In this document: positions 8,937 through 17,421 of the stretch, in pieces
How the letters are laid out: the number at the start of each line of letters is the position of its first letter
Position numbering within the stretch: the first letter of the stretch is position 1
DNA from: Streptomyces sp. NK08204
GTDB taxonomy: Bacteria; Actinomycetota; Actinomycetes; Streptomycetales; Streptomycetaceae
Direction of reading: 5' to 3'
Length of the DNA: 64,000 nucleotides
NCBI RefSeq assembly: GCF_020400585.1
Contig: NZ_JAINVF010000008.1
Location: forward strand, 216,638-280,637
The notes under the pieces: model-generated
Databases searched by the model: none
What the model was told of the DNA's origin: nothing
Seen by the model: only the letters and a program-made list of their open reading frames with translations
Made by a program: the position numbers and the translations under genes

Positions 8937-9243
8937 GGCCGGGCGGTGGCCGAATCACGTCGAACGGTGGACGAATCAGTCCACAACCCGTCCTTGGATG
9001 AACACATACGGTCACGCAAGGGTGCCGCAGCCGTCACTGTCGTCGCGTGCGCGCACTCCCGTGACGAGCGCCGAGGCGGGGGTACGAGTGAGGTGTCCAC
9101 CACGGACACGGCCCCGGAAGCATCGCACCGACGACTCGAAACGATTGTCATGTGAGGGAGCGCGCACGCTGTCCCCGGGACGACGGCAGAACGCCGACCG
9201 CTGCGGCACGAGCCGAGGCGCCGAGCAGGAGAGAAAATGAGGC
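8937..9243. other. Divergent intergenic region between two phosphatase genes
   Basis: No gene is convincing here. A 6-bp-arm dyad, GTGTCC-N5-GGACAC, lies at 9093-9109 and could be a regulator site for one or both divergent phosphatase genes. The plus-strand gene has a GGAGAG ribosome binding site about 10 bases before its start. Confidence 0.5.
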
Positions 9244-11316
9244 ATGGGTACGACGGACTCCTCCCGAGCAGGCGACGGCCGGCCAGCGATGGGTCCCGCC
9301 ACGCCGCCCAGTGGCCTGCTCGATCTCCTCAGCGTCGCTGCGGTGGTGCTGGACGCGCGGGGCCAGGTCGTCTTCTGGAGCGCGAAGGCCGAGGAACTGT
9401 TCGGTTACACCGCAGCGGAAGCGCTGGGGCAGTACGCGGCTCCGCTGACGGTCCACGAGGAGCACCGGGACGAGGTGATGAAGCTGTTCGCCGATGTCCT
9501 GGAAGCCGGCACCGACTGGGCTGGGGCCTTCCCGATCCGGCACAAGGACGGCAGCACCCGCATGGTCGAGTTCCGCAACATGCGGCTGCTGGACGACCTC
9601 GGCGACACCTACGTCCTCGGCCTTGCCGCGGACCAGGCAGCCGTGGAGCGGGTCGAGCGAGATGCCGCCCTGGCCATGCGCCTGGTCTCCCAGTCCCCGA
9701 TCGGGCTGGCCATCCTGGGCCCGGACCTGCGGTACCTGGCCGTGAATCCCGCTCTCGAACGCATCACCGGGCAGTCCGCCGCCGAGCGTCTCGGCCGGCC
9801 GGTCAGCGAGGTCCTGACCTACCTGGAAACGGACCCCGAGGCACGTCTGCGTCGTGTTCTGGAGACGGGCGAGTCGGTCGTGGACCGGGACATCGTCTGC
9901 CGTCCCCCGGCCGACCCGGACCACGAGCACGCATGGTCCGTCTCGTACTACCGGCTGGAGGATTCCGCCGGGCGGGTGCTGGGCCTGGCCTACTCCGTCA
10001 TCGATGTCACGGAGCGTTACCGTGCCGCTGACGAGGCGGCGCGGGCCAGGCAGCGGCTGGCCCTGATCGCCAGGGCTTCCGCCTCCGTGGGCACCACCCT
10101 CGATCTGGAGACGACAGCGCGCGAGCTCGCCGACGTCGTGGTGCCGGTGCTGGCCGATGTGGCAGCCGTGGACGTACTCGACAGCGCCCTTGACGGCAGG
10201 ACCGCGCCTCATGAGGGTCCGGCCCTCTTCCGCGCCCTCGCCGTCTCGGCGGTCCGCTCCGCCGAGGCGGTCCGCCTCGCGGCCGACCCGCCAGGGGAAG
10301 TCGCCACCTACGGCAGCGACCGCCTGATCACCCAGTGCGTGCGCACCGGCCAGCCGGTACTGGTGCCCCACACCACCCGTCGGGACCTGGGGCGCATCGC
10401 CCGCCACGGCGAGGCCGCATCCCTCCTCGCGACGGCCGGGGTGCACTCCTACCTGGCCGTACCGCTCATGGCGCGGGGCGAAGTCCTCGGCGCTCTCGAC
10501 CTCAAGCGCACCTCGAACCCCATCCCATTCGATGACGACGACGCTTTCCTCGCCTGGGAGTTGGCCGCCCGAGCCGCGGTCTGCATCGACAACGCCCGCG
10601 GATACCAGGCCCAGCGCCATGCGGCCCTCACCCTCCAGCGCAGTCTGCTCCCCGAGCCCCCCTCGCACCTGCCCGGCCTGGAAGTCGCCTGCCGCTACCA
10701 GCCTGCCGGCGCCACGAGCGAGATCGGCGGCGACTGGTACGACGCCATACCTCTCCAGGGGGACAGAACCGCCCTGGTCGTCGGGGACGTCATGGGCAGC
10801 GGCATCAATGCCGCCGCCACCATGGGGCAACTCCGCAGTGCTGCCCGCGCCTTCGCCGAGCTGCGCCTCGCCCCCGCCGAGGCCCTGCGTCACCTCGATC
10901 ACCTGACCGAAGGGGTCGGGCAGACCATCACCACGTGCATCTACTGCATCTACGACCCTCACCAGGGCCGGTGCGAGATCTGCCTGGCCGGCCACCTGCC
11001 CCCGGTCCTGATGCGCTCCGGTCACGCAGCACAGCTTCTCGACCCTCCCACCGGAGCGCCGCTGGGCGTCGGCGGGGTGCCCTTCGAGGCCACCACCATC
11101 GCCTTCCACCCCGGTGACGAACTGGTCCTCTACACCGACGGCTTGGTGGAGACCCGGAGCGAGCCCATCGACGCTCGCCTGGGCACCCTCCTCGACGCAC
11201 TCACCACGACACGCGGCCACGACCTGGAGGACACCTGCGACCGCCTCCTGGAGATTCTGCGCTCGCCCGGTGGTGAGGACGACGTCGCGCTGCTCATCGC
11301 CCGGGCCCGGGCCTGA
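9244..11316 (+). CDS. PAS-PAS-GAF-PP2C (SpoIIE-type) phosphatase
   Basis: The 690-residue protein contains a PAS domain (about 25-140, VFWSAKAEELFGYTAAEALG), a second PAS domain (about 150-265, ending VIDVTERYRAADEA), a GAF domain (about 275-440) and a PP2C phosphatase domain (about 455-690). The catalytic motifs EIGGDWYDAI, GDVMGSGINAA, YTDGLVET and GGEDDVALLIARA are intact, so it should be active on a phosphorylated anti-anti-sigma protein. It has no membrane segment and no kinase domain. The order of domains matches the partial gene at the left window edge. The signal sensed is unknown. Confidence 0.9.
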   Translation: MGTTDSSRAGDGRPAMGPATPPSGLLDLLSVAAVVLDARGQVVFWSAKAEELFGYTAAEALGQYAAPLTVHEEHRDEVMKLFADVLEAGTDWAGAFPIRHKDGSTRMVEFRNMRLLDDLGDTYVLGLAADQAAVERVERDAALAMRLVSQSPIGLAILGPDLRYLAVNPALERITGQSAAERLGRPVSEVLTYLETDPEARLRRVLETGESVVDRDIVCRPPADPDHEHAWSVSYYRLEDSAGRVLGLAYSVIDVTERYRAADEAARARQRLALIARASASVGTTLDLETTARELADVVVPVLADVAAVDVLDSALDGRTAPHEGPALFRALAVSAVRSAEAVRLAADPPGEVATYGSDRLITQCVRTGQPVLVPHTTRRDLGRIARHGEAASLLATAGVHSYLAVPLMARGEVLGALDLKRTSNPIPFDDDDAFLAWELAARAAVCIDNARGYQAQRHAALTLQRSLLPEPPSHLPGLEVACRYQPAGATSEIGGDWYDAIPLQGDRTALVVGDVMGSGINAAATMGQLRSAARAFAELRLAPAEALRHLDHLTEGVGQTITTCIYCIYDPHQGRCEICLAGHLPPVLMRSGHAAQLLDPPTGAPLGVGGVPFEATTIAFHPGDELVLYTDGLVETRSEPIDARLGTLLDALTTTRGHDLEDTCDRLLEILRSPGGEDDVALLIARARA

Positions 11317-11998
11317 GCCACCACGCGGAGGGCTCACCTGCCCGAGCGAACGCACCGTGCCGTGGGCCGACGTGTGTGTCGAAGGCGTACACTGCCACGG
11401 TGACGCCCCCTCGCTGGACCATCAGGCCGGGCCGGTCGTTGACCGTACGCTCCGGAATCGTCACGCTGTCGGCCGACCTGCCGGCGATATCGACGATGTG
11501 ATGCGCGATCCGCTCGGTGTCCGGGTGCCGGGGTCATCGGTTCGAGTGTGACGAGGAAGGCCACGCCGACCGACTCGTCCAGGTGACCAGCTCGCCCGGG
11601 TCTGCTGGGACTGCCGGGTCTGCCATGGCGGTTACGGGCGTTCGTCGGCCCACCGGGTTCGACCGGGCAGCGCCTCGGGATCCATTCGCCCGCACATCGT
11701 TCGCGTACGACGCCGTCCGAGCCGAACAGCAGGCAGATGCGGCTGGTGACGCTCGTCAGCCAGACGCGGGGCCGCTCCTGCCCGGACACGTCCCACCAGC
11801 GGGTGCAGGCCGTCCTCGACGGGGGCTCGGCCCCGGTCACACAGCCGGGATTCCGCAGGCGACACCCATCAGTTGACGCCGCTCGGAGGCTCCCTGGGCC
11901 GGGGATCCGCCCTCACCGACCTCATGACGGCCTGTGTCGTCGTCCTGCTCGGAGGATCACATCCTCCAGGAAACCCACGTGAGAGATGAAGGAGACCG
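11317..11998. other. Gene-free stretch, nothing recognised
   Basis: No frame gives a recognisable protein. A minus-strand frame around 11720-11830 gives a vaguely globular segment, but without known motifs or a good start. Only the ribosome binding site of the next gene (GAAGGAG near 11988-11994) is clear. Confidence 0.5.
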
Positions 11999-12457
11999 AT
12001 GAGCCACCTCGAGAGCATCGCCGACCGCATCGAGATCGAGACGCTGCGCGGCGAGTTCACGGATGCTGTGATGATGCGTGACTACGACCGCCTTGCGTCT
12101 CTCTTCGCAGACGACGGCGTGTGGCGGATCCCGGAAGCCAATGTGGAGTTCACCGGGCCGCAGGAGATCCGTGCCGGGGTCGAGCAGCTGCAGAAGGAGT
12201 GGGAATACTTCGTGCAGACCGCGCACCCTGGCACGGTCGAGCTGGCGGGCGACACCGCCTCCGGCCGTGCGTACATCCAAGAGCTCGGGCGCCTGCGCGA
12301 CGGCAGGTCGGGACTGAACTACTCCCTGTACCACGACCGATACCGGCGCACCCCGGACGGCTGGAAGTTCACGGAGCGGGCCTATGAGGTGCGCTACTTC
12401 GACACCACGCCACTGGCGGGCTCGGGGTCTTCGCCGGACGCGGCAGGGGCGTCCTGA
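11999..12457 (+). CDS. SnoaL/NTF2-like protein
   Basis: The protein has 152 residues. It has the layout of the SnoaL-like/NTF2 superfamily: an N-terminal helix pair (IADRIEIETLRGEFTDAVMMRD, then YDRLASLFADDGVWRIPE), followed by curved beta strands (SGLNYSLYHDRYRRTPDGWK and FTERAYEVRYF). These form a cone-shaped pocket that may bind or isomerise a small hydrophobic ligand. A strong ribosome binding site (GAAGGAGA) precedes the ATG. There is no close operon partner: gaps of 680 bp upstream and about 1.5 kb downstream. The function is not predictable beyond the fold. Confidence 0.8.
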   Translation: MSHLESIADRIEIETLRGEFTDAVMMRDYDRLASLFADDGVWRIPEANVEFTGPQEIRAGVEQLQKEWEYFVQTAHPGTVELAGDTASGRAYIQELGRLRDGRSGLNYSLYHDRYRRTPDGWKFTERAYEVRYFDTTPLAGSGSSPDAAGAS

Positions 12458-13507
12458 CTCGTGAGGCCGCGATCCGCGCCGGGGACTTGCCGCCGGCGCG
12501 GATCGCATCCGCGCAGCCCGGCTTCCTCGGCGTGACGGCGGACCGCACCTGGTTCCACCCGCCCCGCGGGCAGCGACGCCCCCATGCCGCCGCGACTCGG
12601 CCCGGGTCCGGCAGCGGCAGGTTCCCGGCGCCGGCTTCCGCATCGGCACAGGAGGCTGCCGCCCGGAGCGCTGCCCCCGCGCCGCTTCACGCCGCCTCGC
12701 TCACCGCCGACTGAACCCCGGATCGGCCGATTCCGGCGAAGAGAGCTGAGCGCCGTGGGCGACAGCGGCCCGCCCTGGCCGCACGTTCGTCGTCCATGAC
12801 GGAGCCATCCCGTCGGCAGCGTCATCCAGACGACGGCGAGCCCTGTCCTGGTCGTGGCGGTCGCAATCGCCCTCGGTCTCCGGTCGACGCGAGCCGCTCG
12901 GGCGGGCTTGCCGCGGCGGCCGCCCCACCGCCGTGGCGTTCGCGGTGACCAGGCGGTCGACGGACCTCCGTCTGGACTCCGAGACCGTCGGGTCTGCCGG
13001 CGACAAGCCACTGTGGGTCCGGTTCCTGCCGTTCCCCGGCTCCGCGTCGGTGCGACCGACTCGATGCCGCCCGGGCCCGCACCGGTTCGCCGGGAACCAG
13101 CCGGTCACGCCCGCGATCCGAGACGCCGCGCGGCCTGCTCTCGCCACGGCGGAGGGCCCAGGTGAGTCACCCGCGGACGGCGGCCGGACCGGTGGCCGGC
13201 GGGCACAGCGCCCAGGAGGCCGCCAGCCGGGCAGGCCGACGTCTGTGTGGACCCAGGCATCGATTCCCCCTGTGCGCCCCCGCGTCCAGCCGACGGGCAA
13301 AGACCGTGAAGCCGGGCCGTTTCCGCAGCAGCCACCCCCGGCGGTCGGCCGCACGGGTCCTTCAGGGCACGGCAGGACCGTTCCGTAGGCGGCAACAGCG
13401 ACTCCGCACAGCCTGTGGCGAATACACCGACGCCGCGCCGTGAAACCCCTTGCTTATTCGCTGGGCATCGCCTTTCACGATAGAACACATCGCCTGTACC
13501 GGAAGAG

Positions 13508-13525
13508 TCCGGATCCACTCCGGAT
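13508..13525. promoter_or_regulatory. TCCGGAT direct repeat with SARP-like spacing
   Basis: The heptamer TCCGGAT occurs at 13508-13514 and 13519-13525, separated by 4 bp (11-bp period). SARP pathway activators of Streptomyces bind heptamer repeats with this spacing. No clear -10 box lies 8 bp downstream, so the match is suggestive only. Confidence 0.3.
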
Positions 13526-13893
13526 AGAGGCCGACTCGCATTCGAATTCCTTGACCGTGCAACATTCACCGTCGCCTATGAAAGGTATTCTCAGCGGCTT
13601 CGCCCGGTGTCGATCCGGATACCGAAGTCCGGCGATGCGGCGCCCGCCGGCGACCGATTCGGCCTCCGGCGCCCGGCGAACCCCGATCGCCCTTCGTCCG
13701 CAGCGGCGACTCCATGCCCGAGTTGCCGGGATTGGCCGATTGGCCGGTCTGGATGACGGTGGTCACGGAGGCCAGGCCCCCCTCGCTCCGGGTCCGGCCC
13801 CGCCAGGTGATTCCCGCGAGTGGAATATATCAATCCGCTCGTTTGGTCACGGTGCCGCGGCAGGATGATCTATCCAATGAGCAATGTCAAGGC

Positions 13894-13922
13894 TTGATCC
13901 ACAACGAAAGGCCAACTAATGT
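13894..13922 (+). promoter_or_regulatory. Candidate vegetative promoter of the biosynthetic operon
   Basis: A TTGATC box at 13894-13899 and a TAATGT box at 13917-13922 are separated by 17 bp, a good fit to the sigma-70 (HrdB) type promoter. Transcription would start near 13929 and give an untranslated leader of about 80 bases before the small ORF at 14008, or about 250 bases before the kinase-like gene at 14181. Confidence 0.5.
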
Positions 13923-14007
13923 CTGTCCGGTCGGCAAAGCCGTGAGCTCGGCAGGAGAGAGGAACTGCACGAGCTGAAGGAACCACAGTCAGGATCAGGG
14001 GAAAAGC

Positions 14008-14184
14008 GTGTCGGCTTCGGCAAATTCCGGTTTACGACCCACTGTCCCTGACCTAATGAGCTATTCCAGGCGGAGCCTGCACCGTCATCCGGTCCACCGG
14101 CCGGTGCCCGCCTCTGAAGACCGCGTACGGCGCAGCTCCCGTGGCGCCGGGAAGCACTGTCCCGGCACGGAGATCCGCCGATGA
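14008..14184 (+). CDS. Possible 58-residue leader ORF with a TTA codon
   Basis: A GTG-started ORF of 58 codons follows an AGGGGAAAA ribosome binding site. Its TGA stop overlaps the ATG of the next gene as ATGA, the arrangement of translationally coupled Streptomyces genes. Codon 9 is TTA, the rare leucine codon read only by the bldA tRNA. If translated, it could make expression of the operon depend on development. Against it, only about 69% of third positions are G or C, low for this genome, and the arginine-rich sequence matches nothing I know. It may be a regulatory leader peptide, a small precursor or chance. Confidence 0.3.
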   Translation: MSASANSGLRPTVPDLMSYSRRSLHRHPVHRPVPASEDRVRRSSRGAGKHCPGTEIRR

Positions 14185-14876
14185 CGCCGGAGACCGTGAG
14201 CCTCACGGCCACCTGCAGCCAGGGCTCCGGTGCGCCGCGCCCCACACCCCCGTTCGTCGTGCTTCTCGGCACCGACTACGCCGGCAAGTCGTCGGCGCTG
14301 ACGGAAGTCGCCGAGCGCGCGCCCTCCTGGCACGTCGTCTCCCTCGACGACGAGTTCCTGGAGCCCGGTCACTCCCTGATCGGAAGGCTGCGCCGCAACC
14401 TGGTCGCCGACGTCCTGCCGGACCTGCATCACGGCTACTCCCTCGACTTCATGGTCAGCCTGCTGCAGACCGCGACGGTCCATCTGCGCGACAGCATCGA
14501 GCGCAGCCCGGGCGGAGCGCCGGTCCTGGTCGACTCCTACTACTACAAGATCCTCGCCAAGTGCCGGCTGGCCGGAGTCGACCGCCATCCCCTGTTCGAC
14601 TGGTGGCGCGGCTTTCCCCAGCCGCGCCGGGTGGTCTTCCTCGAGGTGTCGGCGGCCGAGGCCTGGACGCGCTGCGGTGAAGGAGCCCGGACCAACCCCC
14701 TGGAGTACTACGGCGAGCAGCCCGACCAGGTGTCGTTCGAGAAGTTCCAGTGCGACCTGCGCGAGGCCATGTGGGAAGAGGTCCGGCACCTTCCGGTCAC
14801 CGTCGTCGAGGAGCAGGAACACGTCTCGCGGACCGTACAGATACTAGGAGAGGTGATGGGCCGTGAAATCGGCTGA
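14181..14876 (+). CDS. P-loop kinase-like protein (thymidylate-kinase-like), first gene of putative biosynthetic operon
   Basis: The 231-residue protein has a Walker A motif (LLGTDYAGKSSAL, residues about 30-42) and the general layout of thymidylate-kinase-like nucleoside monophosphate kinases: a D-D-E acceptor region (VVSLDDEFLEPG), a helix-rich middle with GGAPVLVDSYYYKILAK near residue 112, and a RRVVFLEVSAAEAW strand-helix near 150. The usual DRY/DRH motif is replaced by D-S-Y-Y-Y, so it may phosphorylate something other than dTMP, perhaps a pathway intermediate. It starts at 14181 with GGAG nine bases upstream and overlaps the next gene by 14 bp. The phosphotransfer role is inferred from the fold. 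Confidence 0.65.
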   Translation: MTPETVSLTATCSQGSGAPRPTPPFVVLLGTDYAGKSSALTEVAERAPSWHVVSLDDEFLEPGHSLIGRLRRNLVADVLPDLHHGYSLDFMVSLLQTATVHLRDSIERSPGGAPVLVDSYYYKILAKCRLAGVDRHPLFDWWRGFPQPRRVVFLEVSAAEAWTRCGEGARTNPLEYYGEQPDQVSFEKFQCDLREAMWEEVRHLPVTVVEEQEHVSRTVQILGEVMGREIG

Positions 14877-16566
14877 CATGTGGACTGACCCGGCGCGGAT
14901 GCGCAGCTACCGGGAGCGGGTCCTCGGTGAACGTGAGAGCCTCCGAGCCGCGCTCGCGGACGCGGAAGGCCACCAACGCCGGGTCCTGACCGAGCTGCTG
15001 GAGTACAACGCCGACACCGAATACGGCCGCGCCCACTCCTTCGATGCGATCCGTTCCCTCGACGACTTCCGCAAAGCGGTGCCGATCAACGACTACGCCG
15101 CGCTGTCACCCTGGATCGAGCGGATGGCGGCGGGCGAGAGCAACCTGCTGAGCGCGGACGACCCGGCGGTGTACTTCACCAGCAGCGGCACCACCGGCGC
15201 CCACAAGAAGATCCCGGTCACCGCGGCCTTCATGCGCCGCACCTTCTTCCCGTTCTACTACGCGGCCTGGGCCCCGCTGATCGAGCACTTCCCCGATGTG
15301 CTCGAGCGGCCCGACGCGGTACTGAACCTCAAACACGACCCGCGTCCCGCGCCGCCGACCACCGCCTCGGGCCGGCCCCATGTCGGCGCCAGCCAGGTCG
15401 ACCTCGGCACCAGATTCGGCGAGCCGCTGTCCGCCGAGCCCGGCACGTTCGCGTCGTGGGGCACACTCCCGCTGGCCGTCGAGGAGAACGACCACCTGGA
15501 GAAGACCTACCTGCGGCTGCGACTCGCGGTGCAGAGCGATGTCCGCTGCATCATCGGGATCAACCCGGCGATGGTGGCCGCCCTGCCCTACCAGCTGAAC
15601 CTCTGGTGGCCCCGGCTGGTCAAGGAGATCCGCGACGGAACGCTCGGCGGGGTGCCGTACGGCAGCCCCGACCCGGAGCGAGCGGCCACACTGGAACGGC
15701 TCGCCGACCACTTCGGGACGGTGCGCCCGGCCCACGTCTGGCCCCACATGCGGGCGCTGTTCTTCTGGACGACGGGTATGGCGTCGCTCTACCTGTCGCG
15801 GCTGCGTGAGGAGTTCGGTCCGGGCGTGACCGCACTGCCCGCGCCCGTCGCCGCGTCCGAGGGGCCCGTCGGTGTCGCCCTCGACCGGCACGGCTCCGCC
15901 GGCTCGCTGGTGGTGACCGCGTCGGCCTACGAGTTCCTGGACGCCGAGTCCGACATCAGGCCCGACTCCGCGACCCTGACCATGCACGAGCTGGAGCCGG
16001 GCCGCGACTACCACGTGATCTTCAGCCACATCGGCGGCCTCTACCGCTACGCGGTCGGCGACGTCGTCCGCGTCGTCGACCGGGTCGGCGGCGTGCCACG
16101 GGTGGAGTACGCGGGCCGGAGCACCCGGTCGGACGCCGTCGGCGAGCGGCTGCGCGACGCCCAGGTCATCCGCGCGCTCGCCACGGCCGCCCAGGCCACC
16201 GGCCTGGACGTCCGTAACGCCGCCTGCCGGGTGACGGACCGGCCCGAGGGCGCCACCCCGCACTACGAGTTCGCCGTCGCCGCCCGCGGCACGTGGAGCG
16301 AGCAGGAGACGGATCGCTTCGCTTCCGAGCTGGACACGGCCATCGGCCGGGAGGCCGCAACCTACCGGACAGCACGTTCGGCCGGCCGGCTGGGCTCCGT
16401 GGCCGTGCGGCGCCTGGACGGCGACGCCTTCCTGCGTGACTGGCACGCCAGCGTCGCCACCGGCATCCGGCCCACCCAGGTCAAGGACCGGCTGTTCAGA
16501 CAGGACCACACACTCTGGGAGCGGCTGACCGGTACCGACCCGGTCAGCGGGGGAGGCAGGGCATGA
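14863..16566 (+). CDS. GH3-family adenylating acyl-amide synthetase
   Basis: The 567-residue protein matches the GH3 auxin-responsive-promoter family in length and motifs. The ATP/AMP site YFTSSGTTGAHKKIPVT lies near residues 103-119, FFWTTGMASLYLSRLREEFG near 300, and HIGGLYRYAVGDVVRVV near 388-404. GH3 enzymes adenylate a carboxylic acid and join it to an amine or amino acid. In bacteria they occur sporadically in natural-product clusters. It starts at GTG 14863 after a GGAGAGG site and overlaps the kinase-like gene by 14 bp and the methyltransferase gene by 4 bp. It is probably the central bond-forming enzyme of the operon; acid and amine substrates are unknown. Confidence 0.85.
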   Translation: MKSADMWTDPARMRSYRERVLGERESLRAALADAEGHQRRVLTELLEYNADTEYGRAHSFDAIRSLDDFRKAVPINDYAALSPWIERMAAGESNLLSADDPAVYFTSSGTTGAHKKIPVTAAFMRRTFFPFYYAAWAPLIEHFPDVLERPDAVLNLKHDPRPAPPTTASGRPHVGASQVDLGTRFGEPLSAEPGTFASWGTLPLAVEENDHLEKTYLRLRLAVQSDVRCIIGINPAMVAALPYQLNLWWPRLVKEIRDGTLGGVPYGSPDPERAATLERLADHFGTVRPAHVWPHMRALFFWTTGMASLYLSRLREEFGPGVTALPAPVAASEGPVGVALDRHGSAGSLVVTASAYEFLDAESDIRPDSATLTMHELEPGRDYHVIFSHIGGLYRYAVGDVVRVVDRVGGVPRVEYAGRSTRSDAVGERLRDAQVIRALATAAQATGLDVRNAACRVTDRPEGATPHYEFAVAARGTWSEQETDRFASELDTAIGREAATYRTARSAGRLGSVAVRRLDGDAFLRDWHASVATGIRPTQVKDRLFRQDHTLWERLTGTDPVSGGGRA

Positions 16567-17420
16567 CCGAGAAACTGGACGCCGTCGAGCGGACCGCGCT
16601 CCTGACGGCAGCGCTCCGCGCGGCCGAGACCGGCCGCGAGGACCGGCTCTACAGCGACCCCTATGCGGCCCGGCTGGCCGGCGAGGGAGGTCTGGAACTG
16701 CTCCGCGAGATCCGCGAGGCCACCTTCCCCAAGGACGCGGACCGCACCGTACCGAGCACCCCCGACTACAACGCCATCCGCACCCGGTTCCTCGACGACT
16801 TCCTCCAGGAGGCCGCCCAGGACCCGGCGATGAACCAGATCGTGCTGGCGCCCGCCGGGATGGACTCGCGCGCCTACCGGCTCGACTGGCCCTCCCGTAT
16901 CCGCTACTTCGAGGTCGACCGGCCCGCGGTCCTGGCCTACAAGGAGGAGCGCCTGAAGGACGTACGGCCCCGGGTCGACCATCGCTCGATCGCCCTCGAC
17001 CTCACCTCACCCGACTGGGAGAGGAAGCTGGTGGACGCCGGATACGACCCGGAGCAGCCGTCCACCTGGCTGCTGGAGGGGCTGCTCTACTACATCCCCC
17101 ACGACGACACGCACCGCATCCTCGACCGGGTGGCGGCGATCATGAAACCGGGCAGCCGGATCGCCGCGGACATCGTCAACGAGTCCGCGCTGACCCTGCC
17201 GCACATGCGTGACCTGCTCGACGTGTTCGCCGGCTGGGGCTGCCCGTGGCTGTTCGGCACGGACGAGCCGGAAGCCCTGTTCGGCGCACACGGCTTCACC
17301 GTGCAGGCCACGCAGCCCGGCGACCCGGAGGCCGACTACGGACGGTGGCCCGACCCGGTACCGGACCGCTCCCAGACCGGCGTGCGCCGGGTGTTCTTCG
17401 TCCACGGGCGACGGAGCTGA
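16563..17420 (+). CDS. Class I SAM-dependent methyltransferase (leucine carboxyl methyltransferase/TIGR00027-like)
   Basis: The 285-residue protein has the features of the PPM1/leucine-carboxyl-methyltransferase-like family common in actinomycetes. The SAM-binding motif I is IVLAPAGMDSRAYRLDWP (near 96-113), motif II is RYFEVDRPAVLAYK (near 117-130), and the motif STWLLEGLLYYI lies near 168-179. Members methylate carboxylate or hydroxyl oxygen, often in natural-product pathways. The ATGA overlap with the GH3 gene shows translational coupling. In this operon it may cap an acid or a hydroxyl of the intermediate. The actual acceptor cannot be told from the sequence. Confidence 0.85.
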   Translation: MTEKLDAVERTALLTAALRAAETGREDRLYSDPYAARLAGEGGLELLREIREATFPKDADRTVPSTPDYNAIRTRFLDDFLQEAAQDPAMNQIVLAPAGMDSRAYRLDWPSRIRYFEVDRPAVLAYKEERLKDVRPRVDHRSIALDLTSPDWERKLVDAGYDPEQPSTWLLEGLLYYIPHDDTHRILDRVAAIMKPGSRIAADIVNESALTLPHMRDLLDVFAGWGCPWLFGTDEPEALFGAHGFTVQATQPGDPEADYGRWPDPVPDRSQTGVRRVFFVHGRRS

Positions 17421-17421
17421 G

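Larger units (their letters stand above)
12458..14007. other. Long gene-poor region upstream of the putative biosynthetic operon
   Basis: From 12458 to about 13430 the sequence is G+C-rich, but no frame gives a recognisable protein. A minus-strand segment near 12470-12560 faintly recalls the end of a methyltransferase. From about 13440 to 14060 the A+T content rises clearly above that of the neighbours, as in Streptomyces regulatory regions, and it holds a heptamer direct repeat (13508-13525) and a good promoter (13894-13922), listed separately. Confidence 0.6.

Noticed and set aside
11517..11540. GGTTCGAGT-like string resembling a tRNA T-loop
   Set aside because: No acceptor, D or anticodon stems could be formed around it.
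12394..13011. A 205-codon minus-strand ORF, with a short stretch like the end of a methyltransferase
   Set aside because: Most of the translation is arginine/glycine-rich without motifs; the similarity covers only about 15 residues.
14863..16509. Long minus-strand ORF opposite the GH3 gene
   Set aside because: An antisense shadow produced by the strong G+C codon bias; its translation lacks motifs.
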